A stretch of 64,000 bases of DNA from an uncultured Aquimarina sp. (GTDB lineage Bacteria; Bacteroidota; Bacteroidia; Flavobacteriales; Flavobacteriaceae), in assembly GCA_947503135.1 (NCBI GenBank), contig CANNCQ010000010.1, forward strand, positions 1 to 64,000, written 5' to 3'. The notes beneath the pieces are model-generated. The model did no database searches, was not told the DNA's origin, and saw only the letters and a program-made list of their open reading frames with translations. The position numbers and the translations under genes are program-made. This document shows, in pieces, positions 26,944-36,613 of this stretch (position 1 is the stretch's first letter; each line of letters starts with the position of its first letter).

Positions 26944-28758
26944 ATGCCTATGAATAATCTAGATTACGGAATTATTGGAAATTGCCAAAGCGCCGCTTTA
27001 ATCTCAAAAACAGGTTCACTGGAGTGGTGTTGCCTTCCTAATTTTGATTCGGCTTCAGCTTTTGCTAAAATTTTAGACGAAAGTAAAGGGGGGAGTTTTG
27101 ATATTATAGTTTCCGAGAATTACGAAATCTCACAAAAATATATTCAATCTACAAACATCTTAGTAACCAAATGGGATAACGGTACAGATGCTTTTGAATT
27201 TATTGATTTTATGCCTCGATACAAAGAAGAAGTTAATGATTCCTATTACACTCAACCGGAAATTATTCGATATGTAAATCATCTCAAAGGAAAGCCAACC
27301 TTTAGCGTAAATTATAATCCTAAATTAAATTACGCCAAAGGAGAAACTGTTAATGAAACCAACGACGATTATATTCGCTCGCAATATAATGAAGATACCT
27401 ATGAGTCTCTTTTTTTATATTCGAGCTTTGATTATAATGCCATACTTAATGGTGAAGAAATTGAATTAACAGAGAGCCATGGATATTTTTTAATTAGCTA
27501 TCACGAAAAATTGCTTTCACAATCTACAAAACGCGAGTTCTTAAAATTAGAACGCACACGTGTATATTGGATGAATTGGTCTGAAAAAACTACGGAATAT
27601 AAACATTACAATAACGAAATACTCCGTAGCGCATTGGTGCTAAAATTATTAAGTTACGAACAGTCTGGGGCTGTACTTGCTGCGGCTACCACTTCTTTGC
27701 CGGAAACCATTGGTGAAGTTCGTAACTGGGATTATCGTTTTTGTTGGATACGAGATGCATCAATGGTAATTAAAGTAATTTCTGGATTAGGGCATACTCG
27801 TGTTGCCAAACGATTTTTAGAATTCATAATTAGTGTTATTCCTGTTAAGGATGAAAAAATGCAAATTATGTATGGTATTAACGGACAAAAAAATCTTACC
27901 GAAGAAATTTTAGATCATTTAGAAGGCTATAAAGGTTCAGCTCCTGTTCGTGTTGGTAATGCTGCGTATGAGCAAAAACAAAATGATATTTACGGTATTT
28001 TATTAGATGTAATTTACCAACAATTTTTAGAATTTAACAATACACTTAGTAATAGCGAAGAGCTTTGGACTATTAGTAAAAGTATGGTTAACATTGTTAA
28101 GAATAACTGGAAAAAAGCCGATAAAGGAATTTGGGAGTTCCGTACCGAAGAGCGCCATTTTACCTTTTCAAAATTACTTTGCTGGGTAGCTGTTGATAGG
28201 GCTATAAAAATAGCCGAACTTATAGGTAAAAAAGCCGATCACAATAAATGGATTAACTTAAGAGATGAAATTCATAAAGATATTTATGACAATGCATGGA
28301 ATGAAGAAGTACAAGCCTACACTCAATCTTACGGATCTGATGACTTGGATGCGTCTACTTTATTGATGGAAAATTATGGTTTTATAGATGCTAAAGATCC
28401 TCGATTTGTATCGACCGTACAAGCTACAGAAAGAGAACTTTGCAATGATGGCCTTATGTACCGTTATAAAAATAAAGATGATTTTGGCTTGCCATCTTCT
28501 TCTTTTACTATATGTACTTTTTGGATGATTAACAGTTTATATAAAATTGGTGAACGTAAAAAAGCAAAAAAATATTTCGATCAGTTACTTAGTTATAGTA
28601 ATCATTTGGGGCTATTTAGTGAGGATGTTGATTTTAAATCAAAACGTCTACTAGGAAATTTTCCACAAGCTTATTCTCACCTTGCTTTAATTGAAGCAGC
28701 AATTAATTTTTCAGGAGGTTTTAGTGATGAAGAGGAATTAATGTCCGTAATTCACTAA
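26944..28758 (+). CDS. GH15 glycoside hydrolase (glucoamylase/trehalase type)
   Basis: 604 residues. The N-terminal beta-rich domain begins NNLDYGIIGNCQSAALISKT, followed by an (alpha/alpha)6 barrel with RNWDYRFCWIRDASMVI. The catalytic glutamates are visible in KGIWEFRTEERHFTFSK (general acid) and GLFSEDVD near residue 560 (general base). There is no signal peptide, so the enzyme is cytoplasmic. GH15 proteins of this form include trehalases, and the divergent trehalose synthase 91 bp away supports that over starch hydrolysis. ATGs at 26944 and 26950 are both usable. Confidence 0.87.
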   Translation: MPMNNLDYGIIGNCQSAALISKTGSLEWCCLPNFDSASAFAKILDESKGGSFDIIVSENYEISQKYIQSTNILVTKWDNGTDAFEFIDFMPRYKEEVNDSYYTQPEIIRYVNHLKGKPTFSVNYNPKLNYAKGETVNETNDDYIRSQYNEDTYESLFLYSSFDYNAILNGEEIELTESHGYFLISYHEKLLSQSTKREFLKLERTRVYWMNWSEKTTEYKHYNNEILRSALVLKLLSYEQSGAVLAAATTSLPETIGEVRNWDYRFCWIRDASMVIKVISGLGHTRVAKRFLEFIISVIPVKDEKMQIMYGINGQKNLTEEILDHLEGYKGSAPVRVGNAAYEQKQNDIYGILLDVIYQQFLEFNNTLSNSEELWTISKSMVNIVKNNWKKADKGIWEFRTEERHFTFSKLLCWVAVDRAIKIAELIGKKADHNKWINLRDEIHKDIYDNAWNEEVQAYTQSYGSDDLDASTLLMENYGFIDAKDPRFVSTVQATERELCNDGLMYRYKNKDDFGLPSSSFTICTFWMINSLYKIGERKKAKKYFDQLLSYSNHLGLFSEDVDFKSKRLLGNFPQAYSHLALIEAAINFSGGFSDEEELMSVIH

Positions 28759-28784
28759 ATTACAGTACATTTTATAAAAACTGA

Positions 28785-29420
28785 ATGAACAATAAACTAA
28801 AAATTATACTATTATTTATTTTTATACTTCCCATAATTCTAATTTTCTCCTCAAATTTTCTAATTGAAGAAAATGCTATAGATAAAACATTTACAAACTC
28901 AACCTTTATTAAAAAAAATAAGGTTGGGTTAGTACTTGGTACTTCAAAATTTTTAAGAGGTGGTAGCGTAAATTTATATTTTCAATACCGAATTGATGCA
29001 GCTGTTGAGTTATACCAAAAAGGTAAGATTGACTTTATTTTAGTAAGTGGCGATAATGGCACCAAATACTACAATGAACCTACTGATTTTAAAAAAGAAC
29101 TTATAAAAAATGGCATTCCTAAAAATAGAATTTATTTGGATTATGCAGGATTCAGAACTTTAGATTCTGTTATTAGAGCCAAGGAGGTTTTTGGACAGTT
29201 TAACATAACTATAATTTCTCAAAAATTCCACAACGAAAGAGCCATATATATTGCCGAAAAACACGGCATATCTGCTATAGGATTTAACGCTAAAGATGTT
29301 ACAGCAAAATACGGCACAAGAACTAGAATTAGAGAATACTTCGCAAAAACAAAAGCTTTCTTAGATATTATATTTGGAAAAAAGCCTAAATTTTTAGGAA
29401 GTAAAATTGAAATAAAATAA
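28785..29420 (+). CDS. SanA-like DUF218 membrane-anchored protein
   Basis: 211 residues. A signal anchor lies at residues 5-26 (LKIILLFIFILPIILIFSSN). The DUF218 core follows: VGLVLGTSKFLRGGSVNLYF, YFQYRIDAAVELYQKGKIDF, LVSGDN, then SVIRAKEVF and SQKFHNERAIYIAEKHGI. This is the SanA/YdcF family; E. coli SanA affects envelope permeability and vancomycin entry, with an unproven biochemical role. It lies 26 bp after the GH15 gene on the same strand and may be co-transcribed. Confidence 0.85.
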   Translation: MNNKLKIILLFIFILPIILIFSSNFLIEENAIDKTFTNSTFIKKNKVGLVLGTSKFLRGGSVNLYFQYRIDAAVELYQKGKIDFILVSGDNGTKYYNEPTDFKKELIKNGIPKNRIYLDYAGFRTLDSVIRAKEVFGQFNITIISQKFHNERAIYIAEKHGISAIGFNAKDVTAKYGTRTRIREYFAKTKAFLDIIFGKKPKFLGSKIEIK

Positions 29421-29543
29421 GGCTTCTAATTTGTAATGCTCGATACAAAACCAATGCGTACTACCTAAATTTAGAAAATATTAAATTGGGACTCTTTTTT
29501 TGTATTAAAGCTAAATCAAAGATTAATTTTACGAAAAAATAAA

Positions 29544-30176
29544 TTGGAAAAATCAGTTAATTATAATTCCACAACTACCTACGATACTTTAAATAAGTAC
29601 ACCCCAGCAACTAAAAATGTTTGGTTAGTTTTTCACGGTATTGGCTATTTGAGTCGTTTTTTTATTCGGCACTTTAATCAATTAAATGCAGACGATAATT
29701 ATATTATATGCCCACAAGCGCCTTCTAAGTATTATAAGGACAGTTTATACAAACGTGTTGGAGCATCGTGGTTAACAAAAGAAAATACAGCTATAGAAAT
29801 TGAAAATGTTTTAAATTATGTTGATGCTGTTATTGCAAAGGAAGCTATAGATTTTGATTCTGTAAATTTTATAGTGCTCGGGTATTCACAAGGAGTTAGT
29901 ATTGCTACAAGGTGGCTTTCAAATCGCAAGCGATTTTGCAATCGATTAGTTATGGTTTCAGGTGTATTCCCTAAAGAATTAGTTGCAACTAATTTTAGCC
30001 ATTTACCCAATCTTATAACATACCATACCGTGGGTGAAAACGACGAAATTTTTGACCCTGTAAATGTTAAAAAACAAGAGAATCGTTTAATTGAATACTT
30101 CCCTAAAATCAAAATTATAAATCACGAAGGTGGTCACATATTAGACAATAGTTTATTTAAAAAATATATAGACTAG
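29544..30176 (+). CDS. Alpha/beta hydrolase (esterase-like)
   Basis: 210 residues from a TTG start at 29544; no ATG fits the N-terminus. An alpha/beta-hydrolase fold is suggested by WLVFHGIG (oxyanion region), the nucleophile elbow GYSQGVS, an Asp in NDEIFDP, and the His in HEGGHIL. The family resembles phospholipase/carboxylesterase proteins of about 210 residues. The substrate is unknown. A possible promoter has TTTG at 29499-29502 and TAATTTTA at 29524-29531 (one mismatch to the -7 consensus), 21 bp apart. It is convergent with the prohibitin gene through a shared terminator. Confidence 0.75.
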   Translation: MEKSVNYNSTTTYDTLNKYTPATKNVWLVFHGIGYLSRFFIRHFNQLNADDNYIICPQAPSKYYKDSLYKRVGASWLTKENTAIEIENVLNYVDAVIAKEAIDFDSVNFIVLGYSQGVSIATRWLSNRKRFCNRLVMVSGVFPKELVATNFSHLPNLITYHTVGENDEIFDPVNVKKQENRLIEYFPKIKIINHEGGHILDNSLFKKYID

Positions 30177-30183
30177 AAACAAA

Positions 30184-30220
30184 AAAAGTGGGTGTTTTTA
30201 AAATTAAAACACCCACTTTT
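30184..30220. terminator. Bidirectional terminator
   Basis: A 15-bp stem (30184-30198 with 30206-30220, core gtgggtgtttt / aaaacacccac) has a 7-nt loop. A-runs on the left and T-runs on the right serve both strands. It lies between the convergent hydrolase and prohibitin-like genes. Confidence 0.85.
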
Positions 30221-30239
30221 AAATGAATTGTATAATCAA

Positions 30240-31052
30240 TTATTTACCTAAAATTAGCGGTAAACCATCTTTTGCCGACCCTACTACTACTATTTTCGCA
30301 TTAGGAGATTTCGCTAATTCTACCGTAGCTTGTATTCCTTTTTCTTGAAGAATTTTATCGGTTAAGGAAGCACTTAATATTCTATTTGCTTCTGCTTTAC
30401 CCTCTGCATCAATTTTTTGACGCTGCGCTTCTTTCGATGCCTTAGTTAAACGAAATTCATACTCAAGAGATTCTTGCTCTTGCTTTAATTTACGTTCGAT
30501 CGCATCTTTAATAGTTGGAGGCAAAGTAACATCTCTTACTAATATTTCCTCTAAATCAATATATTGCTTTTCTACAATTTTTTTAGTTTCTTCAAAAATT
30601 TCTTTTTGAATAACATCACGCTTACTCGAATATAATTGCTCTGGCGTATAACGCCCTACTACACTCCTTGCTGCAGAACGAATAGCTGGTTGTATAATAC
30701 GTTGTAAGTAGTTCTTTCCTTTTTCTTTGTGCAATGCTGCCAAATTAGTGTATTTTGGTTTATACCATGCTGAAGCTTCTAAAACAATCTCCAATCCATT
30801 AGAAGATAATACTTGCATTTTCTCAAAAACTTCTTGCTGGCGAACTTCATATACAATTACATTATTCCATGGGGCTATAAAATGAAATCCTTCGTCTAAT
30901 GGTAAATCTTCCGATGATACTCCGCCACTGAAAGTTTCATATAAAACTCCTGCTTTTCCCGAATCTATTGTAATTGTTGATTTTGAAATAAAGATAATGG
31001 CTATAACAAAAGCTATTATTATTGGTATTCCTATTTTAGGTAATCTTTCCAT
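30240..31052 (-). CDS. Prohibitin/SPFH-family membrane protein
   Basis: 270 residues. A membrane anchor at residues 7-27 (IGIPIIIAFVIAIIFISKST) precedes the band 7/SPFH domain (about 30-200), with the characteristic SGKAGVLYETFSGG start and GFHFIAPW. Then comes an Ala/Glu/Lys-rich coiled coil (EAQRQKIDAEGKAEANRILS) and a short end VVVGSAKDGLPLILGK. This is the order of prohibitins, which form ring complexes and control membrane proteases. It is the last of three same-strand genes after fabG and the VWA protein, though a 52-bp gap separates it from the latter. Confidence 0.85.
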   Translation of the reverse strand: MERLPKIGIPIIIAFVIAIIFISKSTITIDSGKAGVLYETFSGGVSSEDLPLDEGFHFIAPWNNVIVYEVRQQEVFEKMQVLSSNGLEIVLEASAWYKPKYTNLAALHKEKGKNYLQRIIQPAIRSAARSVVGRYTPEQLYSSKRDVIQKEIFEETKKIVEKQYIDLEEILVRDVTLPPTIKDAIERKLKQEQESLEYEFRLTKASKEAQRQKIDAEGKAEANRILSASLTDKILQEKGIQATVELAKSPNAKIVVVGSAKDGLPLILGK

Positions 31053-31104
31053 TGTAATAAATATTAATTTGTGAGTATTCTTATTTTTAAAAGGTGATTA
31101 TAAA

Positions 31105-33135
31105 CTATATCAATCCATTATACTTTCTTAAAAACCATTCTAAGCTAAATATAAAAACTAGAAATCCTAATAACCATTTCCAATGTATTAAAGACTTGTG
31201 TTCTGTACTATATTTTATGATAGGTTTATACCTTTCGTCAACAATCAATTCATTTACAAAATTTGTTATTTGACCTGGGTAAACTAGGCTTCCATAATTT
31301 TGAGTTGATAATTTATTTAAAGATGTAATATTAGGGTTCAAAAACTGTTTTTCTATATCAAAATCCTTAACAACAAAGCCTCCGTATGCTTTTAATTTAG
31401 ACCCTGTAACTTGTATTGAAAATTTATATGAACCTGCACTTAAGTCGTTAAAGCTAGCCTCATAAAACGAACCTTTTAATAACATAGCTGTTTTTTTTGA
31501 TGCTTTGTCATTTTCTTTTGTTAGGGATAAAACAAGTTGCGCCTTGGCGTCAAACTCATAATTTTTATTAAAATAAGATGCCGAAATTACAACCGAATTA
31601 TTAGTGTAATATTCATTTTCATAATTGGTAGTTAAACGTTTTCTAACTTTTTTATTTGAGAGGTATTGAATTATTTTTCCAAAAAAATCATCAAACTTAT
31701 CAAAATCTCCATCCCTCTTAAAGTTGGCCAATCTCCATTTCCAGAAACCTTCACCAAAAAGTACGGCTTCATTTTTTGTAGTAGAGCTCCAAATACTAAG
31801 TAACGGATTATCCGTAGTTACATTGGCTACCTTTTTGTACAACAGTGTTTCATAAGGCGTTTGTAATCGCTCTTGTCCAAAGGTACTCTCCAATGGAGGG
31901 TATTTACTAAAATTGAATTGATCAGTATTAAAAGTTTCAAAATTGGTATTCAATACGGGTATAATATCTTCCACTTGAGTACGTTGTGGTTTTGAGTAGT
32001 TTTGTTTTAAACTATTCAAAAAGTCCCAATCCGTTTTTTTACCTGTGATTGTAAATAATGGCATTTGTATTTTATCACATAGGCTATAAACCTCTTTAAA
32101 ACTTCTATCGGGCTGGTATAAAATTACCAGCTCTGTATTATCTAACGATTTTAATTCCGAAGCTTTTATTACTTTTAATCTGCGTCTTTTATTACTTTCA
32201 ATACTCCTTTTTAGTGCCCCTATATCAGGATGTACAATATTTGAAACCAGTAGTACTGATGTTTTTTGATCAATTGTTTCTATCAGTAACTGTTTACTGT
32301 TATTAGTTATATTTTTTTCTCCTTCAAATGAACTTAACGACATTGTATAGTTTTGCAAACCTACCGTAGTTGCTTTTAGTTTTGCATTTACGAAATGTGA
32401 TTTTCTGTCTTTAGAAAATTGTAACTGCTTACTAAATACTTTTCTTTTACCGTTGTAAATCGAAAGAGTTGTTTTTTGATTTTCTTTCCCCCTATAATTT
32501 CCAATAATTTCAATAGGAAACTCATTATTCAAATACACATATTTGTTAGCATTTACAGTACTAATATATAAATCTGAAACACTTGTAGTATCTCCTAAAG
32601 GAATACTAAAAATGGGTTGATTAAATTTACTTTTAAAATACGAATAATCTTTACCATACGTTTGGTTACCATCGGTAATTAAAACAATAGGTGAATTCGT
32701 TTTTCTATTTATTTTTTGAATATTAGAAATAGACTCCTCGATTTTTGTTTGCTTGGCGCTGAAGTCTGCCGAAACACTATCTGTTAAGGTTGAACCAAAA
32801 CTATAAGTCACTACATCGAATTTTTCTTGGAGTGCCTTATTTGTATTTACTGTCGAAAGTAACTTTTTTACTTCAGCTTCTTGTTCTAAAAAAGAAATGG
32901 ATTTTGAATGATCTACCAAAACCGTAAGTTGTGGTTTTTCTTGCTTGCTTGTAGTTACTTTAATTTGGGGATTTACCAACAGTAGTAAAATCGTAACAAT
33001 TCCTAAAAAACGTAAAAAAGCGAAAAGAACTGTTTTTTTAGAAGTTCTTTTCGCTTTAAAAAAATATTGAAATAACGTTACCAACAAAGCAATGATGGTA
33101 ATCGCAATAACTAATAATATATTTTCTGTAGTCAA
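31105..33135 (-). CDS. VWA-like membrane protein
   Basis: 676 residues. Two membrane segments are near the N-terminus (ILLVIAITIIALLVTLFQYF and FLRFLGIVTILLLLVNPQIK) and one near the C-terminus (WKWLLGFLVFIFSLEWFLRK). Between them is a VWA-type fold with a MIDAS-like DHSKS motif and VLITDGNQTYG. The long middle part is periplasmic by topology. It resembles aerotolerance/BatA-related membrane proteins of Bacteroidota, but the role is not established. fabG lies 12 bp upstream on the same strand. Confidence 0.7.
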   Translation of the reverse strand: MTTENILLVIAITIIALLVTLFQYFFKAKRTSKKTVLFAFLRFLGIVTILLLLVNPQIKVTTSKQEKPQLTVLVDHSKSISFLEQEAEVKKLLSTVNTNKALQEKFDVVTYSFGSTLTDSVSADFSAKQTKIEESISNIQKINRKTNSPIVLITDGNQTYGKDYSYFKSKFNQPIFSIPLGDTTSVSDLYISTVNANKYVYLNNEFPIEIIGNYRGKENQKTTLSIYNGKRKVFSKQLQFSKDRKSHFVNAKLKATTVGLQNYTMSLSSFEGEKNITNNSKQLLIETIDQKTSVLLVSNIVHPDIGALKRSIESNKRRRLKVIKASELKSLDNTELVILYQPDRSFKEVYSLCDKIQMPLFTITGKKTDWDFLNSLKQNYSKPQRTQVEDIIPVLNTNFETFNTDQFNFSKYPPLESTFGQERLQTPYETLLYKKVANVTTDNPLLSIWSSTTKNEAVLFGEGFWKWRLANFKRDGDFDKFDDFFGKIIQYLSNKKVRKRLTTNYENEYYTNNSVVISASYFNKNYEFDAKAQLVLSLTKENDKASKKTAMLLKGSFYEASFNDLSAGSYKFSIQVTGSKLKAYGGFVVKDFDIEKQFLNPNITSLNKLSTQNYGSLVYPGQITNFVNELIVDERYKPIIKYSTEHKSLIHWKWLLGFLVFIFSLEWFLRKYNGLI

Positions 33136-33147
33136 ATTATATTTTGG

Positions 33148-33897
33148 TTAGGTCAACATTCCGCCATCTACATTAAGTACTTGCCCAGTTACATAAGTAC
33201 TTAAATCGCTTCCCAAATATACGCAAGCATTTGCAATATCTTCTGGCGAACCTCCTCTTTTTAATGGAATTCCTGCTCTCCAACCTTCAACTACTTTATC
33301 GTCTAATTTTGCAGTCATTTCAGTTTCTATAAAACCAGGTGCTACCACATTACAACGAATACTCCTAGACCCCAATTCTAAAGCTACTGATTTAGAAAAG
33401 CCAATAATACCTGCTTTTGAGGCTGCATAATTTGTTTGTCCAGCATTTCCTTTTACCCCAACAACCGAGCTCATATTGATTATTGAACCTTGACGTTGTT
33501 TCAACATAGTGCGTTGTACTGCTTTTGTCATGTTAAAAACAGACTTCAAGTTTACTTCAATAACAGTATCAAAATCCTCTTCACTTATACGCATTAGTAA
33601 GTTGTCTTTAGTAATGCCTGCATTATTTATTAAGATATCTATTTTTCCATCAAAATCTTTAAGTACTTCTGCTACTAAGTCTTGTGAAGCTTGAAAATCC
33701 GCAGCATTACTTTGGTAGGCTTTAGCCTTAACACCTAAGCCTTGTAATTCCGTTGCTAATTCCTCTGCTGCAGCTGAAGATGAGCTGTATGTAAAAGCAA
33801 CATTAGCTCCGTGTTTTGCAAAAACTTGAGCAATTCCTTTACCAATTCCTCGGCTACCTCCAGTAATAATTGCTGTTTTACCTTCTAATAATTTCAT
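33148..33897 (-). CDS. fabG: 3-Oxoacyl-ACP reductase
   Basis: 249 residues from the ATG at 33897 (MKLLEGKTAIITGGSRGIGK), which matches the family start; an upstream in-frame ATG at 33915 would add six residues. It is a short-chain dehydrogenase with the TGGSRGIG cofactor turn, NNAGI, NMSSVVG and the catalytic YAASK (Y-x3-K). VVAPGFIETEMT and the VDGGMLT end are typical. It reduces 3-oxoacyl-ACP with NADPH in fatty-acid elongation. Its genomic partners here are a VWA protein and prohibitin, not other fab genes. Confidence 0.9.
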   Translation of the reverse strand: MKLLEGKTAIITGGSRGIGKGIAQVFAKHGANVAFTYSSSSAAAEELATELQGLGVKAKAYQSNAADFQASQDLVAEVLKDFDGKIDILINNAGITKDNLLMRISEEDFDTVIEVNLKSVFNMTKAVQRTMLKQRQGSIINMSSVVGVKGNAGQTNYAASKAGIIGFSKSVALELGSRSIRCNVVAPGFIETEMTAKLDDKVVEGWRAGIPLKRGGSPEDIANACVYLGSDLSTYVTGQVLNVDGGMLT

Positions 33898-34049
33898 AGT
33901 TGATTGTTCTGACAATGTGTTAATGTTGCCAAATATAACAAATACGGAATAGTGATTTTAAGTTATTTCAAAAAAGTACATAATTTTTGAAATAACTGTT
34001 AAAAACATTCTCTTGAGATTAATATTGATGTTTTAAAAGTCAACAATAG

Positions 34050-34730
34050 TTATTTCAATAAAGAAACACCGTTTAAATCGGTTGTTAATATATCACTCAT
34101 CAAATCTAAATAAGGTCTTAATAATTGATAATGCAAAATAACCTTTGCTGAAAAATCATTCGATTGAATTTCACTATCGGTATATTGGTGTTGAAAAAAA
34201 AAGGTTTTATTTCTTATTAAATCTATTGCGGGATCTTCTTTTGAAAAGCCTTTAGGTGCTGTTTTTACTTGATTATAAGGTACGAATTCGTTTCCAAATA
34301 CTTTAGAAAAATTAGGATTTACTATGATTTCTCTTATTTCAGAGGCGTCCATTTCAAACTCTTTACGAATTCGTAATAAATCTGCCGGGTTGGGAGCAAA
34401 AAACCCACCTCCAATAAAAGAATTTCCGGGTTCTATATTTAAAAAATAACTCCCTCTCCTTACCTCTCCTTCTCTAACAAAACTCAATCCTCTATTCCCT
34501 TTATAAGGTGTTTTATCTTTACTAAAACGCACATCTTTATAAATACGATACACTTTCATTTTTTCAATTTGATCCGAAACACTTAATCCTTCTTTAACGA
34601 CTTCCCCAAATTGTTTGAATCTTTTTTCTTCTTCTTGGTACCACGGTTTGTTTATTTCAAACCATTCCTTATTATTATTTTGCTTTAATTCTTGTAAAAA
34701 GGTTAATAAACTTTTAGAAATTCCTGCCAT
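34050..34730 (-). CDS. DUF2461 family protein
   Basis: 226 residues. It contains FLQELKQNNNKEWFEINKPW and VYRIYKDVRFSKDKTPYKGN, which are the hallmarks of the DUF2461/TIGR02453 family, with GGFFAPN in the middle. No enzymatic role is known to me for the family. It stands alone on its strand, divergent from cysE, with a 174-bp gap between them. Confidence 0.85.
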   Translation of the reverse strand: MAGISKSLLTFLQELKQNNNKEWFEINKPWYQEEEKRFKQFGEVVKEGLSVSDQIEKMKVYRIYKDVRFSKDKTPYKGNRGLSFVREGEVRRGSYFLNIEPGNSFIGGGFFAPNPADLLRIRKEFEMDASEIREIIVNPNFSKVFGNEFVPYNQVKTAPKGFSKEDPAIDLIRNKTFFFQHQYTDSEIQSNDFSAKVILHYQLLRPYLDLMSDILTTDLNGVSLLK

Positions 34731-34904
34731 TTGTTTGAAAGTTATGAAGTGTGCAACGTCAAATAATTGAATTAAAATTACAATTATTTTACCAAAAACA
34801 CTGAAATAATACTTAAGTTCACGTTTTTTAAAAAATGTGTATTTTATTCTTAAAATTTAAGACTCCACGAGTTCTAACTATATTTACATAAAGTTTCTAC
34901 ATTT

Positions 34905-35708
34905 ATGAATGCCCAAAAAGGAAGCATAATACAAGCTATTGAATCTCAAAAAAAAGATTTAAATCTGCCTATACGTTTAAAAGAGCGTACAGAATATTTC
35001 ACATCACTTTTGTTTGAAACATTATTTGACATGGAAGCTGATGTAACAAGGAATATTGACGAACTGTCTAATTTATTTAGTGAGTTAGCAAGCTTGGCTT
35101 GTTGGAAACACGATAAGTCTTGTGGAGAGATATGGGATGATTATTTAGGTGCTTTCCCTTCTATTTTAAATAAATTAAAACTCGATGCGAAAGCTTTTTT
35201 AGATAGCGACCCCGCCGCAAATTCAATTGAAGAGGTTTACTTAGCGTATCCTGGTTTTTTTGCTATAGCAGTTTACCGCTTCAGTCATCAATTGTATCTT
35301 AGAGGGTTTCCTTTAGTACCACGCTTAATGACAGAATATGCGCATCGACTCACAGGAACTGAGATAAATGCAGGCGCTCAAATTGGAGATTCTTTTTTTA
35401 TTGATCATGCTACAGGTACTATTATTGGTGAAACAGTTATTATTAAAAATAATGTAAAAATTTATCAAGGAGTAACTTTGGGAGCTAAATACGTTACCCG
35501 AGATTTAAAAGGTTCTAAACGCCACCCTACCGTAGAAGATAATGTTATTATATATGCAAATGCCACTATTTTAGGTGGTGATACTGTAATTGGTAAAAAC
35601 AGCATTATAGGAGGAAATGTTTGGTTAACCAAGTCTGTACCCGAAAACTCGATTATCTCAATTAATAGACAAGTAAAAATTAAAACCAACGAGTACCATG
35701 ACAAATAG
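34905..35708 (+). CDS. cysE: Serine O-acetyltransferase
   Basis: 267 residues. An N-terminal helical domain is followed by a left-handed beta-helix of hexapeptide repeats (GTEINAGAQIGDSFFIDHAT, ETVIIKNNVKIYQGVTLGAK, IIYANATILGGDTVIGKNSI). The active-site HATG is present. It makes O-acetylserine from serine and acetyl-CoA, the first step of cysteine synthesis. It overlaps cysM by 11 bp, so the two-step pathway is one translational unit. A -7-like TATATTTA box (34879-34886) lies just upstream. Confidence 0.92.
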   Translation: MNAQKGSIIQAIESQKKDLNLPIRLKERTEYFTSLLFETLFDMEADVTRNIDELSNLFSELASLACWKHDKSCGEIWDDYLGAFPSILNKLKLDAKAFLDSDPAANSIEEVYLAYPGFFAIAVYRFSHQLYLRGFPLVPRLMTEYAHRLTGTEINAGAQIGDSFFIDHATGTIIGETVIIKNNVKIYQGVTLGAKYVTRDLKGSKRHPTVEDNVIIYANATILGGDTVIGKNSIIGGNVWLTKSVPENSIISINRQVKIKTNEYHDK

Positions 35709-36585
35709 CATTCTAGACCTTATTGGAAACACTCCTTTGGTACAAGCCAAAAATGTTATAACTAATCCTAATATTACACTATTATTAAAACTTGAAGGAA
35801 ACAATCCTGGAGGTAGTGTAAAAGATCGTGCTGCATATAATATGATTAAATCGGCTTTAGATCGTGGTGATATTGATAAAAACACTAACCTTATTGAGGC
35901 CACTAGTGGAAATACAGGTATTGCTTTGGCAATGATTGCTGGTTTATTTAATTTAAAAATGGAATTAGTAATGCCCGAAAACGCAACCAAAGAGCGTGTG
36001 CAAACCATGCGTGCTTATGGAGCAACAGTCACCCTTACTTCAAAAGATGTAGGTATTGAAGGAGCACGCGATTATGCAGAAAGCAAGGTCAAAAATGAAG
36101 GTTTTGTAATGCTTAATCAATTTGGAAACGATGATAATTGGAAAGCACATTATAAAACTACAGGTCCTGAAATATGGAGAGACACCGAGGGTAAGATAAC
36201 TCATTTTGTATCGGCAATGGGTACTACAGGAACTATAATGGGAACCTCTACTTACCTAAAAGAAAAAGACAAAAACATACAAATTGTTGGAGCCCAACCT
36301 ACTGATGGCTCTAGCATTCCTGGAATTAGAAAATGGCCCGAAGAATACTTGCCTACTATTTTTAATGCTGAAAAAGTAGATCAGGTTATTGAAGTAAGTC
36401 AAGAAGAAGCTACTGTAATGGCTAAACGTCTAGCCAAGGAAGAAGGTGTATTCTCTGGAATGAGTAGTGGTGGTTCCGTTTGCGCAGCTTTAAAACTTGC
36501 TAAAAATTTAGAAAGTGGTGTTATTGTTGCAATTATATGTGACCGCGGAGACCGTTATTTATCTTCAGATTTGTTTGATATATAG
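35698..36585 (+). CDS. cysM: Cysteine synthase B (O-acetylserine sulfhydrylase)
   Basis: 295 residues. It is a PLP fold type II enzyme: LDLIGNTPLVQ, the PLP Lys42 in NPGGSVKDRAAY, ATSGNTGIALAM, and the phosphate loop GTTGTIMG. The GVFSGMSSGG segment near the end fits CysM rather than CysK. It replaces acetate by sulfide (or thiosulfate) to give cysteine. Start overlap with cysE couples supply and use of O-acetylserine. Confidence 0.93.
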   Translation: MTNSILDLIGNTPLVQAKNVITNPNITLLLKLEGNNPGGSVKDRAAYNMIKSALDRGDIDKNTNLIEATSGNTGIALAMIAGLFNLKMELVMPENATKERVQTMRAYGATVTLTSKDVGIEGARDYAESKVKNEGFVMLNQFGNDDNWKAHYKTTGPEIWRDTEGKITHFVSAMGTTGTIMGTSTYLKEKDKNIQIVGAQPTDGSSIPGIRKWPEEYLPTIFNAEKVDQVIEVSQEEATVMAKRLAKEEGVFSGMSSGGSVCAALKLAKNLESGVIVAIICDRGDRYLSSDLFDI

Positions 36586-36613
36586 AGCATTTAATTAGTA
36601 GTAGAAGTACATT

